NCBI RefSeq assembly: GCF_032854445.1
Contig: NC_088297.1
Span: forward strand, 26,779,915-26,843,914
Length of the DNA stretch: 64,000 bases
From: Liolophura sinensis
Lineage: Eukaryota > Mollusca > Polyplacophora > Chitonida > Chitonidae
Reading direction: 5' to 3'
Shown here piece by piece: positions 1 to 13,849 of the stretch (position 1 is its first letter; every line of letters begins with the position of its first letter). The position numbers were made by a program, and so were the translations under genes. The notes below the pieces were generated by a model, which saw only the letters and a program-made list of their open reading frames with translations, did not search any database and was not told where the DNA came from.

Positions 1-3000
1 TATTTAGGTACAGTGTGGAGATTTGTGGTGCAGTCATGGATTGTCTGAAGGCATTGAGAGAGGAGAGTGTATATAGATACAGTGCGGAGATTTGGGGTGC
101 AGTCATGGATTGTCTGAAGGCATTGAGAGAGGAGAGTGTATAGGTACAGTGTGGGGATATGGTGTGCAGTCATGGATTGTCTGAAGGCATTGAGAGAGGA
201 GTGTATATAGGTACAGTGGGGAGATTTGGGGTGCAGTCATGGATTGTCTGAAGGCATTGAGAGAGGAGTGTGTATAAGTACAGTGTGGGGATTTGGTGTG
301 CAGTCATGTATTGTCTGAAGGCATTGAGAGAGGAGTGTATTTAGGTACAGTGTGGGAATTGGGGTCCAGTCATGGATTGTCTGAAGGCATTGAGAGAGGA
401 GTGTATTTAGGTACAGTGTGGAGATTTGGGGTCCAGTCATGGATTGTCTGAAGGCATTGAGAGAGGGGTGTATTTAGGTACAGTGTGGATATTTGGGGTC
501 CAGTCATGGATTGTCTGAAGGCATTGAGAGAGGAGAGTGTATAGGTACAGTGTGGGGATATGGTGTGCAGTCATGGATTGTCTGAAGGCATTGAGAGAGG
601 AGTGTATTTAGGTACAGTGTGGAGATTTGTGGTGCAGTCATGGATTGTCTGAAGGCATTGAGAGAGGAGAGTGTATATAGATACAGTGCGGAGATTTGGG
701 GTGCAGTCATGGATTGTCTGAAGGCATTGAGAGAGGAGAGTGTATAGGTACAGTGTGGGGATATGGTGTGCAGTCATGGATTGTCTGAAGGCATTGAGAG
801 AGGAGTGTATATAGGTACAGTGGGGAGATTTGGGGTGCAGTCATGGATTGTCTGAAGGCATTGAGAGAGGAGTGTGTATAAGTACAGTGTGGGGATTTGG
901 TGTGCAGTCATGTATTGTCTGAAGGCATTGAGAGAGGAGTGTATTTAGGTACAGTGTGGGAATTGGGGTCCAGTCATGGATTGTCTGAAGGCATTGAGAG
1001 AGGAGTGTATTTAGGTACAGTGTGGAAATTTGGGGTCCAGTCATGGATTGTCTGAAGGCATTGAGAGAGGGGTGTATTTAGGTACAGTGTGGATATTTGG
1101 GGTCCAGTCATGGATTGTCTGAAGGCATTGAGAGAGGAGAGTGTATAGGTACAGTGTGGGGATATGGTGTGCAGTCATGGATTGTCTGAAGGCATTGAGA
1201 GAGGAGTGTATTTAGGTACAGTGTGGAGATTTGGGGTGCAGTCATGGATTGTCTGAAGGCATTGAGAGAGGAGAGTGTATAGGTACAGTGTGGGGATATG
1301 GTGTGCAGACATGGATTGTCTGAAGGCATTGAGAGAGGAGTGTATTTAGGTACAGTGTGGAGATTTGGGGTGCAGTCATGGATTGTCTGAAGGCATTGAG
1401 AGAGGAGAGTGTATAGGTACAGTGTGGGGATATGGTGTGCAGTCATGGATTGTCTGAAGGCATTGAGAGAGGAGTGTATTTAGGTACAGTGTGGGGATTT
1501 GGGGTCCAGTCATGGATTGTCTGAAGGCATTGAGAGAGGAGAGTGTATAAGTACAGTGTGGGGATATGGTGTGCAGTCATGGATTGTCTGAAGGCATTGA
1601 GAGAGGAGAGTGTATAAGTACAGTGGTGGGATTTGGTGTCCAGTCATGGATTGTCTGAAGGCATTGAGAGAGGAGTGTGTATAAGTACAGTGTGGGGATT
1701 TGGTGTGCAGTCATGGATTGTCTGAAGGCATTGAGAGAGGAGAGTGTATAGGTACAATGTGGGGATTTGGGGTGCAGTCATAGATTGTCTGAAGGCATTG
1801 AGAGAGGAGTGTATTTAGGTACAGTGTGGAGATTTGGGGTGCAGTCATGGATTGTCTGAAGGCATTGAGAGAGGAGTGTATTTAGGTACAGTGTGGAGAT
1901 TTGGGGTGCAGTCATGGATTGTCTGAAGGCATTGAGAGAGGAGAGTGTATAGGTACAGTGTGGGGATATGGTGTGCAGTCATGGATTGTCTGAAGGCATT
2001 GAGAGAGGAGTGTATAAAGGTAGAGTGGTGGGATTTGGGGTCCAGTCATGGATTGTCTGAAGGCACTCAGAGGAGAGTGTATAAAGGTACAGTGGTGGAA
2101 TTTGGGGTCCAGTCATACATTGTCTGAAGGCACTGAGAGAGGAGTGTATTTAGGTACAGTGGTGGGATTTGGGGTCCAGTCATACATTGGCTGAAGGCAC
2201 TGAGAGAGGAGTGTATAAAGGTACAGTGGTGGGATTTGGGGTCCAGTCATGGATTGTTTGAAGGCATTGAGAGAGGAGTGTATAAAGGTACAGTGGTGGG
2301 ATTTGGGGTCCAGGCATGGAATGTCTGAAGGCACTGAGAGGGGAGTGTATAAAGGTACAGTGTGGGGATTTGGTGTCCAGTCATGGATTGTCTGAAGGCA
2401 CTGAGAAGGGAGTGTATAAAGGTACAGTGGTGGGATTTGGGGTCCAGTCATGGATTGTTTGAAGGCATTGAGAGAGGAGTGTATAAAGGTACAGTGGTGG
2501 GATTTGGGGTCCAGTCATGGAATGTCTGAAGGCACTGAGAGGGGAGTGTATAAAGGTACAGTGGTGGGATTTGGGGTCCAGTCATGGATTGTCTGAAGGC
2601 ATTGAGAGGGGAGTGTATAAAGGTACAGTTGTGGGATTTGGGGTCCAGTTATGGATTGTCTGAAGGCATTGAGAGGAGAGTATATAAAGGTACAGTGGTG
2701 GGATTTGTGGTCCAGTCATGGATTGTCTAAAGGCACTGAGACAGGAGTGTATAAAGGTACATTGGTGGGATTTGGGGTCCAGTCATACATTGTCTGAAGG
2801 CACTGAGAGAGGAGTGTATAAAGGTACAGTGGTGGGATTTGGGGTCCAGTCATACATTGTCTGACGGCACTGAGAGAGGAGTGTATAAAGGTACAGTGGT
2901 GGGATTTGGGGTCCAGGCATACATTGTCTGAAGGCATTGAGAAAGGAGTGTATATAGGTACAGTGTGGAGATTTGGGGTCCAGTCATGGATTGTCTGAAG

Positions 3001-6000
3001 GCATTCAGAGTGGGGTGTATAATGGTACAGTGTTGAGATTCGGAATCCAGTCATATATTGTCTGAAGGCGACGAGAGAGGAGTGTGTAAAGATACAGTGT
3101 GGAGATTTGGGGTGCAGTCATGGATTGTCTGAAAGCATTGAGAGAGGAGTGTATAAAGGCATAGTGGTTGGAATTGGGGTCCAGTCATGGATTGTCTGAA
3201 GGCATTGAGAGAGGAGTGTATAGGTACAGTGGTGGGATTTGGGGTCCAGTCATGGATTGTCTGAAAGCACTGAGAGGGGAGTGTATAAAGGTACAGTGGT
3301 GGAATTTGGGATCCAGTCATGGGTTGTCTGAAGGCATTGAGAGGAGAGTGTATAAAGGTACAGTGGTGGGATTTGGGGTGCAGTCATGGATTGTCTGAAG
3401 GCATTGAGAGAGGAGTGTATTTAGGTACAGTGTGGGGATATGGTGTGCAGTCATGAATTGTCTGAAGGCATTGAGAGGGGAGTGTATTTAGGTACAGTGT
3501 GGAGATTTGGGGTGCAGTCATGGATTGTCTGAAGGCATTGAGAGAAAAGTGTATTTAGGTACAGTGTGGAGATTTGTGGTGCAGTCATGGATTGTCTGAA
3601 GGCATTGAGAGAGGAGAGTGTATATAGATACAGTGCGGAGATTTGGGGTGCAGTCATGGATTGTCTGAAGGCATTGAGAGAGGAGAGTGTATAGGTACAG
3701 TGTGGGGATATGGTGTGCAGTCATGGATTGTCTGAAGGCATTGAGAGAGGAGTGTATATAGGTACAGTGGGGAGATTTGGGGTGCAGTCATGGATTGTCT
3801 GAAGGCATTGAGAGAGGAGTGTGTATAAGTACAGTGTGGGGATTTGGTGTGCAGTCATGTATTGTCTGAAGGCATTGAGAGAGGAGAGTGTATAGGTACA
3901 GTGTGGGGATATGGTGTGCAGTCATGGATTGTCTGAAGGCATTGAGAGAGGAGTGTATTTAGGTACAGTGTGGAGATTTGGGGTGCAGTCATGGATTGTC
4001 TGAAGGCATTGAGAGAGGAGAGTGTATAGGTACAGTGTGGGGATATGGTGTGCAGACATAGATTGTCTAAAGGCATTGAGAGAGGAGTGTATTTAGGTAC
4101 AGTGTGGAGATTTGGGGTGCAGTCATGGATTGTCTGAAGGCATTGAGAGAAAAGTGTATTTAGGTACAGTGTGGAGATTTGGGGTGCAGTCATGAATTGT
4201 CTGAAGGCATTGAGAGAGGAGTGTATTTAGGTACAGTGTGGAGATTTGTGGTGCAGTCATGGATTGTCTGAAGGCATTGAGAGAGGAGAGTGTATATAGA
4301 TACAGTGCGGAGATTTGGGGTGCAGTCATGGATTGTCTGAAGGCATTGAGAGAGGAGAGTGTATAGGTACAGTGTGGGGATATGGTGTGCAGTCATGGAT
4401 TGTCTGAAGGCATTGAGAGAGGAGTGTATATAGGTACAGTGGGGAGATTTGGGGTGCAGTCATGGATTGTCTGAAGGCATTGAGAGAGGAGTGTGTATAA
4501 GTACAGTGTGGGGATTTGGTGTGCAGTCATGTATTGTCTGAAGGCATTGAGAGAGGAGTGTATTTAGGTACAGTGTGGAAATTTGGGGTCCAGTCATGGA
4601 TTGTCTGAAGGCATTGAGAGAGGGGTGTATTTAGGTACAGTGTGGATATTTGGGGTCCAGTCATGGATTGTCTGAAGGCATTGAGAGAGGAGAGTGTATA
4701 GGTACAGTGTGGGGATATGGTGTGCAGACATGGATTGTCTGAAGGCATTGAGAGAGGAGTGTATTTAGGTACAGTGTGGAGATTTGTGGTGCAGTCATGG
4801 ATTGTCTGAAGGCATTGAGAGAGGAGAGTGTATATAGATACAGTGCGGAGATTTGGGGTGCAGTCATGGATTGTCTGAAGGCATTGAGAGAGGAGAGTGT
4901 ATAGGTACAGTGTGGGGATATGGTGTGCAGTCATGGATTGTCTGAAGGCATTGAGAGAGGAGTGTATATAGGTACAGTGGGGAGATTTGGGGTGCAGTCA
5001 TGGATTGTCTGAAGGCATTGAGAGAGGAGTGTGTATAAGTACAGTGTGGGGATTTGGTGTGCAGTCATGTATTGTCTGAAGGCATTGAGAGAGGAGAGTG
5101 TATAGGTACAGTGTGGGGATATGGTGTGCAGTCATGGATTGTCTGAAGGCATTGAGAGAGGAGTGTATTTAGGTACAGTGTGGAGATTTGGGGTGCAGTC
5201 ATGGATTGTCTGAAGGCATTGAGAGAGGAGAGTGTATAGGTACAGTGTGGGGATATGGTGTGCAGACATAGATTGTCTAAAGGCATTGAGAGAGGAGTGT
5301 ATTTAGGTACAGTGTGGAGATTTGGGGTGCAGTCATGGATTGTCTGAAGGCATTGAGAGAAAAGTGTATTTAGGTACAGTGTGGAGATTTGGGGTGCAGT
5401 CATGAATTGTCTGAAGGCATTGAGAGAGGAGTGTATTTAGGTACAGTGTGGAGATTTGTGGTGCAGTCATGGATTGTCTGAAGGCATTGAGAGAGGAGAG
5501 TGTATATAGATACAGTGCGGAGATTTGGGGTGCAGTCATGGATTGTCTGAAGGCATTGAGAGAGGAGAGTGTATAGGTACAGTGTGGGGATATGGTGTGC
5601 AGTCATGGATTGTCTGAAGGCATTGAGAGAGGAGTGTATATAGGTACAGTGGGGAGATTTGGGGTGCAGTCATGGATTGTCTGAAGGCATTGAGAGAGGA
5701 GTGTGTATAAGTACAGTGTGGGGATTTGGTGTGCAGTCATGTATTGTCTGAAGGCATTGAGAGAGGAGTGTATTTAGGTACAGTGTGGGAATTGGGGTCC
5801 AGTCATGGATTGTCTGAAGGCATTGAGAGAGGAGTGTATTTAGGTACAGTGTGGAAATTTGCGGTCCAGTCATGGATTGTCTGAAGGCATTGAGAGAGGG
5901 GTGTATTTAGGTACAGTGTGGATATTTGGGGTCCAGTCATGGATTGTCTGAAGGCATTGAGAGAGGAGAGTGTATAGGTACAGTGTGGGGATATGGTGTG

Positions 6001-9000
6001 CAGACATGGATTGTCTGAAGGCATTGAGAGAGGAGTGTATTTAGGTACAGTGTGGAGATTTGGGGTGCAGTCATGGATTGTCTGAAGGCATTGAGAGAGG
6101 AGAGTGTATAGGTACAGTGTGGGGATATGGTGTGCAGTCATGGATTGTCTGAAGGCATTGAGAGAGGAGTGTATTTAGGTACAGTGTGGGGATTTGGGGT
6201 CCAGTCATGGATTGTCTGAAGGCATTGAGAGAGGAGAGTGTATAAGTACAGTGTGGGGATATGGTGTGCAGTCATGAATTGTCTGAAGGCATTGAGAGAG
6301 GAGAGTGTATAAGTACAGTGGTGGGATTTGGTGTCCAGTCATGGATTGTCTGAAGGCATTGAGAGAGGAGTGTGTATAAGTACAGTGTGGGGATTTGGTG
6401 TGCAGTCATGGATTGTCTGAAGGCATTGAGAGAGGAGAGTGTATAGGTACAATGTGGGGATTTGGGGTGCAGTCATAGATTGTCTGAAGGCATTGAGAGA
6501 GGAGTGTATTTAGGTACAGTGTGGAGATTTGGGGTGCAGTCATGGATTGTCTGAAGGCATTGAGAGAGGAGTGTATTTAGGTACAGTGTGGAGATTTGGG
6601 GTGCAGTCATGGATTGTCTGAAGGCATTGAGAGAGGAGAGTGTATAGGTACAGTGTGGGGATATGGTGTGCAGTCATGGATTGTCTGAAGGCATTGAGAG
6701 AGGAGTGTATAAAGGTAGAGTGGTGGGATTTGGGGTCCAGTCATGGATTGTCTGAAGGCACTCAGAGGAGAGTGTATAAAGGTACAGTGGTGGGATTTGG
6801 GGTCCAGTCATACATTGTCTGAAGGCACTGAGAGAGGAGTGTATTTAGGTACAGTGGTGGGATTTGGGGTCCAGTCATACATTGGCTGAAGGCACTGAGA
6901 GAGGAGTGTATAAAGGTACAGTGGTGGGATTTGGGGTCCAGTCATGGATTGTTTGAAGGCATTGAGAGAGGAGTGTATAAAGGTACAGTGGTGGGATTTG
7001 GGGTCCAGGCATGGAATGTCTGAAGGCACTGAGAGGGGAGTGTATAAAGGTACAGTGGTGGGATTTGGGGTCCAGTCATGGATTGTTTGAATGCTTTGAG
7101 AGGAGAGTGTATAAAGGTACAGTGGTGGGATTTGGGGTCCAGTCATGGATTGTCTGAAGGCACTGAGAGAGGAGTGTATAAAGGTACAGTGGTGGGATTT
7201 GGGGTCCAGTCATACATTGTCTGACGGCACTGAGAGAGGAGTGTATAAAGGTACAGTGGTGGGATTGGGGTCCAGGCATACATTGTCTGAAGGCATTGAG
7301 AAAGGAGTGTATATAGGTACAGTGTGGAGATTTGGGGTCCAGTCATGGATTGTCTGAAGCATTCAGAGTGGGGTGTATAATGGTACAGTGTTGAGATTCG
7401 GAATCCAGTCATATATTGTCTGAAGGCGACGAGAGAGGAGTGTGTAAAGATACAGTGTGGAGAATTGGGGTGCAGTCATGGATTGTCTGAAAGCATTGAG
7501 AGAGGAGTGTATAAAGGCATAGTGGTTGGAATTGGGGTCCAGTCATGGATTGTCTGAAGGCATTGAGAGAGGAGTGTATAGGTACAGTGGTGGGATTTGG
7601 GGTCCAGTCATGGATTGTCTGAAAGCACTGAGAGGGGAGTGTATACAAGGTACAGTGGTGGAATTTGGGGATCCAGTCATGGGTTGTCTGAAGGCATTGA
7701 GAGGAGAGTGTATAAAGGTACAGTGGTGGGATTTGGGGTGCAGTCATGGATTGTCTGAAGGCATTGAGAGAGGAGTGTATTTAGGTACAGTGTGGGGGAT
7801 ATGGTGTGCAGTCATGAATTGTCCTGAAGGCATGAGAGGGGAGTGTATTTAGGTACAGTGTGGAGATTTGGGGTGCAGTCATGGATTGTCTGAAGGCATT
7901 GAGAGGGGGAGTGTATTTAGGTACAGTGTGGAGATTTGGGGTGCAGTCATGGATTGTCTGAAGGCATTGAGAGAAAAGTGTATTTAGGTACAGTGTGGAG
8001 ATTTGGGGTTGCAGTCATGAATTGTCTGAAGGCATTGAGAGAGGAGTGTATTTAGCGGTACAGTGTGGAGATTTGTGGTGCAGTCATGGATTGTCTGAAG
8101 GCATTGAGAGAGGAGAGGTGTATATAGATACAGTGCGAAGATTTGGGGTGCAGTCATGGATTGTCTGAAGGCATTGAGAGAGGAGAGTGTATAGGTACAG
8201 TGTGGGGATATGGTGTGCAGTCATGGATTGTCTGAAGGCATTGAGAGAGGAGTGTATATAGGTACAGTGGGGAGATTTGGGGTGCAGTCATGGATTGTCT
8301 GAAGGCATGAGAGAGGAGTGTGTATAAGTACAGTGTGGGGATTTGGTGTGCTGTCATGTATTGTCTGAAGGCATTGAGAGAGGAGTGCATTTAGGTACAG
8401 TGTGGGAATTGGGGTCCAGTCATGGATTGTCTGAAGGCATTGAGAGAGGAGTGTATTTAGGTACAGTGTGGAGATTTGGGGTGCAGTCATGGATTGTCTG
8501 AAGGCATTGAGAGAGGGGTGTATTTAGGTACAGTGTGGATATTTGGGGTCCAGTCATGGATTGTCTGAAGGCAGAGAGGAGAGTGTATAGGTACAGTGTG
8601 GGGATATGGTGTGCAGTCATGGATTGTCTGAAGGCATTGAGAGAGGAGTGTATTTAGGTACAGTGTGGAGATTTGGGGTGCAGTCATGGATTGTCTGAAG
8701 GCATTGAGAGAGGGAGAGTGTATAGGTACAGTGTGGGGATATGGTGTGCAGACATAGATTGTCTGAAGGCATTGAGAGAGGAGTGTATTTAGGTACAGTG
8801 TGGAGATTTGGGTGCAGTCATGGTTGTCTGAAGGCATTGAGAGAAAAGTGTATTTAGGTACAGTCTGGAGATTTGGGGTGCAGTCATGAATTGTCTGAAG
8901 GCATTGAGAGAGGAGTGTATTTAGGTACAGTGTGGAGATTTGTGGTGCAGTCATGGATTGTCTGAAGGCATTGAGAGAGGAGAGTGTATATAGATACAGT

Positions 9001-12000
9001 GCGGAGATTTGGGGTGCAGTCATGGATTGTCTGAAGGCATTGAGAGAGGAGAGTGTATAGGTACAGTGTGGGGATTATGGTGTGCAGTCATGGATTGTCT
9101 GAGGCATTGAGAGAGAGTGTATATAGGTACAGTGGGGAGATTTGGGGTGCAGTCATGGATTGTCTGAAGGCATTTGAGAGAGGAGTGTGTATAAGTACAG
9201 TGTGGGATTTGGTGTGCAGTCATGTATTGTCTGAAGGCATTGAGAGAGGAGTGTATTTAGGTACAGTGTGGGAATTGGGGTCCAGTCATGGATTGTCTGA
9301 AGGCATTGAGAGAGGAGTGTATTTAGGTACAGTGTGGAGATTTGGGGTGCAGTCATGGATTGTCTGAAGGCATTGAGAGAGGGGTGTATTTAGGTACAGT
9401 GTGGATATTTGGGGTCCAGTCATGGATTGTCTGAAGGCATTGAGAGAGGAGAGTGTATAGGTACAGTGTGGGGATATGGTGTGCAGTCATGGATTGTCTG
9501 AGGCATTGAGAGAGGAGTGTATTTAGGTACAGTGTGGAGATTTGGGGTGCAGTCATGGATTGTCTGAAGGCATTGAGAGAGGAGAGTGTATAGGTACAGT
9601 GTGGGGATATGGTGTGCAGACATGGATTGTCTGAAGGCATTGAGAGAGGAGTGTATTTAGGTACAGTGTGGGGATATGGTGTGCAGTCATGGATTGTCTG
9701 AAGGCATTGAGAGAGGAGTGTATTTAGGTACAGTGTGGGGATTTGGGGTCAGTCATGGATTGTCTGAAGGCATTGAGAGAGGAGAGTGTATAAGTACAGT
9801 GTGGGGATATGGTGTGCAGTCATGAATTGTCTGAAGGCATTGAGAGAGGAGAGTGTATAAGTACAGTGGTGGGATTTGGTGTCCAGTCATGGATTGTCTG
9901 AAGGCATTGAGAGAGGAGTGTGTATAAGTACAGTGTGGGGATTTGGTGTGCAGTCATGGATTGTCTGAAGGCATTGAGAGAGGAGAGTGTATAGGTACAA
10001 TGTGGGGATTTGGGGTGCAGTCATAGATTGTCTGAAGGCATTGAGAGGGTAGTGTATTTAGGTACACTGTGGAGATTTGGGGTGCAGTCATGGATTGTCT
10101 GAAGGCATGTGAGAGGAGTGTATTTAGGTACAGTGTGGAGATTTGGGGTGCAGTCATGGATTGTCTGAAGGCATTGAGAGAGGAGAGTGTATAGGTACAG
10201 TGTGGGGATATGGTGTGCAGTCATGGATTGTCTGAAGCATTGAGAGAGGAGTGTATAAAGGTAGAGTGGTGGGATTTGGGGTCAGTCATGGATTGTCTGA
10301 AGTCACTCAGAGGGGAGTGTATAAAGGTACAGTGGTGGGATTTGGGGTCCAGTCATACATTGTCTGAAGGCACTGAGAGAGGAGTGTATTTAGGTACAGT
10401 GGTGGGATTTGGGGTCCAGTCATACATTGTCTGAAGGCACTGAGAGAGGAGTGTATAAAGGTACAGTGGTGGATTTGGGGTCCAGTCATGGATTGTTTGA
10501 AGGCATTGAGAGAGGAGTGTATAAAGGTACAGTGGTGGGATTTGGGGTCCAGGCATGGAATGTCTGAAGGCACTGAGAGGGGAGTGTATAAAGGTACAGT
10601 GGGTGGGATTTGGGGTCCAGTCATGGATTGTTTGAATGCTTTGAGAGGAGAGTGTATAAAGGTACAGTGGTGGGATTTGGGGTCCAGTCATGGATTGTCT
10701 GAGGCATTGAGAGGGGAGTGTATAAAGGTACAGTGGTGGGATTTGGGGTCCGCGGCATGGATTGTCTATAGGCATTGAGAGGGGATTGTATATAGATACA
10801 GTGTGGAGATATGGTGTGCAGTGATAGATTGTCTGAAGGCATTGAGAGAGGAGAGTGTATAGGTACAGTGTGGGGATTTGGGGTGCAGTCATGGGTTTGT
10901 CTGAAGGCATTGAGAGAGAAGAGTGTATAGGTACAGTGTGGGGATATGGTGTGCAGGCATACATTGTCTGAAGGCACTGAGAGAGGAGAGTGTATAGGTA
11001 CAGTTTGGGGATATGGTGTGCAGTCATGGATTTCTGAAGGCATTGAGAGGGGAGTGTATATAGATACAGTGTGGGGATATGGTGTGCAGTCATGGATTGT
11101 CTGAAGGCATTGAGAGAGGAGAGTGTATAGGTACAGTGTGGGGATATGGTGTGCAGTCATGGATTGTCTGAAGGCATTGAGAGGGGAGTGTATATAGATT
11201 ACAGTGTGGGGATTTGGGGTGCAGTCAAGGATTGTCTGAAGCATTGAGAGAGGAGAGTGTATAGGTACAGTGTGGGGATATGGTGTGCAGTTATGGATTG
11301 TCTAAAGGCATTGAGAGAGGAGAGTGTATTTAGGTACAGTGTGGGGGATATGGTATCCAGTCATGGATTGTCCTGAAGGCATTGAGAGAGGAGAGTGTAT
11401 AGGTACAGTGTGGGGATATGGTGTGCAGTCATAGATTGTCTGAAGGCATTGAGAGAGGAGAGTGTATAGGTACAGTGTGGGGATATGGTGTGCAGTTATG
11501 GATTGTCTAAAGGCATTGAGAGAGGAGAGTGTATAGGTACAGTGTGGGGATATGGTGTCCAGTCATGGATTGTCTGAAGGCATTGAGAGAGGAGAGTGTA
11601 TAGGTACAGTGTGGGGATATGGTGTTGCAGTCATAGATTGTCTGAAGGCATTGAGAGAGGAGAGTGTATAGGTACAGTGTGGGGATATGGTGTGCAGTCA
11701 TATATTGTCTGAAGGCATTGAGAGAGGAGTGTGTATTTAGGTACAGTGTGGATATTTGGGGTCCAGTCATGGATTGTTTGAAGGCATTGAGAGAGGGGTG
11801 TATATAGGTACAGTGTGGGGATTTGGGGTCCAGTCATGGATTGTTTGAAGGCATTGAGAGAGGGGTGTATGATGGTACTGTGTTGGGATTCGGGATCCAC
11901 TTATAGATTGTCCTGAAGGCATTGAGAGAGGAGAGTGTAAAGATACAGTGCGGAGATTTGGGGTCCAGTCATGGATTGTCTGAAGGCATGGAGAGAGGAG

Positions 12001-13155
12001 AGTATATAGGTTACAGTGTGGGGATATGGTTTGCAGTCATAGATTATCTGAAGGCATTGAGAGAGGAGTGTATATAGGTACAGGGTGGGGATATGGTGTG
12101 CAGTCCATGGATTGTCTAATGCATTGAGAGAGGAGTGTATATAGGTACAGGGTGGGGATATGGTGTGCAGTCATGGATTGTCTGAAGGCATTAAGAGAGG
12201 AGAGTGTATAGGTTACAGTGTGGGGATTTGGTGTCCAGTCATGGATTGTCTGAAGGCATTGAGAGAGGAGAGTGTATAGGTACAGTGTGGGGATATGGTG
12301 TCCAGTCATGGATTGTCTGAAGGCATTGAGAGAGGAGAGTGTATAAGTACAGTGTGGGATTTGGTGTCCAGTCATGGATTGTCTGAAGGCATTGAGAGAG
12401 GAGAGTGTATAAGTACAGTTTGGAGATTTAGGGTCCAGTCATGGATTGTCTGAACGCATTGAGAGAGGAGAGTGTATAGGTTACAGTGTGGGGATATGGT
12501 GTGCAGTCATAGATTGTCTGAAGGCATTGAGAGAGGAGAGTGTATAGGCACAGTGTGGGGATATGGTGTCCAGTCATGGATTGTCTGAGGCATTGAGAGA
12601 GGAGAGTGTATAGGTTACAGTGTGGGGATTTGGTGTCAGTCATGGATTGCCTGAAGGCATTGAGAGAGGAGAGTGTATAGGTACAGTGTGGGGATATGTT
12701 GTCCAGTCATGATTGTCTGAAGGCATTGAGAGAGGAGAGTGTATAAGTACAGTGTGGGAATTTGGTGTTCAGTCATGGATTGTCTGAAGGCATTGAGAGA
12801 GGAAAGTCTATAAGTACAGTGTGGGGATTTGGGGTCCAGTCATGGATTGTCTGAAGGCATTGAGAGAGGAGAGTGTATAGGTTACAGTGTGAGGATATAG
12901 TGTGCAGTCATAGATTGTCTGAAGGCATTGAGAGATGAGTGTGTATAAGTACAGTGTGGAGATTTGGGGTGCAGTTATGGATTGTCTGAAGGCATTGAGA
13001 GAGGAGAGTATATAGGTACAGTGTGGGGATTTGGGGTGCAGTCATAGATTGTCTGTAGGCATTGAAAGGGGAGTGTATTTAGGTACAGTGTGGGGATATG
13101 GTGTGCAGTCATGAATTGTCTGAAGGCATGAGAGGGGAGTGTATTTAGGTACAGT
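1..13155. repeat. 67-bp satellite array with higher-order repeats
   Basis: About 195 head-to-tail copies of a 67-bp monomer; the core cagtcatggattgtctgaag recurs throughout. Two monomer classes alternate in blocks. One carries gtgtggggatatggtgtgcag-like ends. The other carries ggtgggatttggggtcc-like ends and dominates near 2.0-3.4, 6.7-7.7 and 10.2-10.8 kb. Higher-order periods are visible: about 604 bp (9 monomers, for example 237-440 against 841-1044), about 1210 bp (3855-4396 against 5065-5606) and a block copied about 4695 bp away (1945-2127 against 6640-6822). Because 67 is not a multiple of 3, the frame shifts every unit, so the open frames seen on both strands are not evidence of protein. 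From about 7.6 kb onward monomers show many one-base indels. The array begins outside the window and runs into the gap. Confidence 0.97.
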
Positions 13156-13355
13156 NNNNNNNNNNNNNNNNNNNNNNNNNNNNNNNNNNNNNNNNNNNNN
13201 NNNNNNNNNNNNNNNNNNNNNNNNNNNNNNNNNNNNNNNNNNNNNNNNNNNNNNNNNNNNNNNNNNNNNNNNNNNNNNNNNNNNNNNNNNNNNNNNNNNN
13301 NNNNNNNNNNNNNNNNNNNNNNNNNNNNNNNNNNNNNNNNNNNNNNNNNNNNNNN
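13156..13355. other. Assembly gap of 200 Ns
   Basis: Exactly 200 N characters interrupt the satellite. A round number suggests a gap of unknown size, so the true length of the 67-bp array is not known. The sequence right of the gap is unique, so the array end is missing or collapsed inside it. Confidence 0.99.
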
Positions 13356-13849
13356 GGCTTATCAGGCCACTATTGTTGTTTTAGATGGCACAGTACAAAT
13401 ATTCCGATCAGACGTACCATATTTTTTTTTCTTTTAATATTAAACTTCTTGGAAATAAACTGTTTTGTTGTGTTGTGAAATTAATAAAAAAAAACACAAG
13501 CGATAACGACACCCAAAATAATATTACAACAGCAACGCGTCAACGTGACTGACAATTTTGGATGGGAAAAGAAACTTCTGGCCACCACTCATTTTTCAAC
13601 ATCATGTCTGATGCCAATGTCCTAGGACTGGGTCGAACAGGTCTGGTGTCGGTAGGCCTATACTGTAACTGGGTGGAACGTAAATGTGTCAAAATAATCA
13701 GACTACTTTGTTGTGGTATTAGCTTAAAAAAAACAGCGGGATAACACTACCTAAGGTAATATTGCAACAATATGCCATAGTGACAGTGACTGGGTGGAAC
13801 ATATCTGGTACCAGTATAATCTGGATGAGCAATGTTCTACCTAGTCAGA
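13356..13849. other. Unique sequence with inverted 35-bp repeat relics
   Basis: No gene is recognised. Two diverged copies of the 35-bp repeat found just to the right occur here in the opposite orientation: an actgggtggaacgt block near 13665 and a tgactgggtggaacatatctgg block near 13788. The orientation of the family therefore flips at about 13.83 kb. Confidence 0.6.

Noticed and set aside
237-12643. Many open frames of 60-246 codons on both strands of the 67-bp satellite
   Set aside because: Period 67 shifts the frame each unit, frames overlap on both strands, and peptides are permutations of one repeat. No start context, splice signals or domain.
13562-13744. 60-codon frame right of the gap
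   Set aside because: Overlaps worn 35-bp repeat sequence. No recognisable family.
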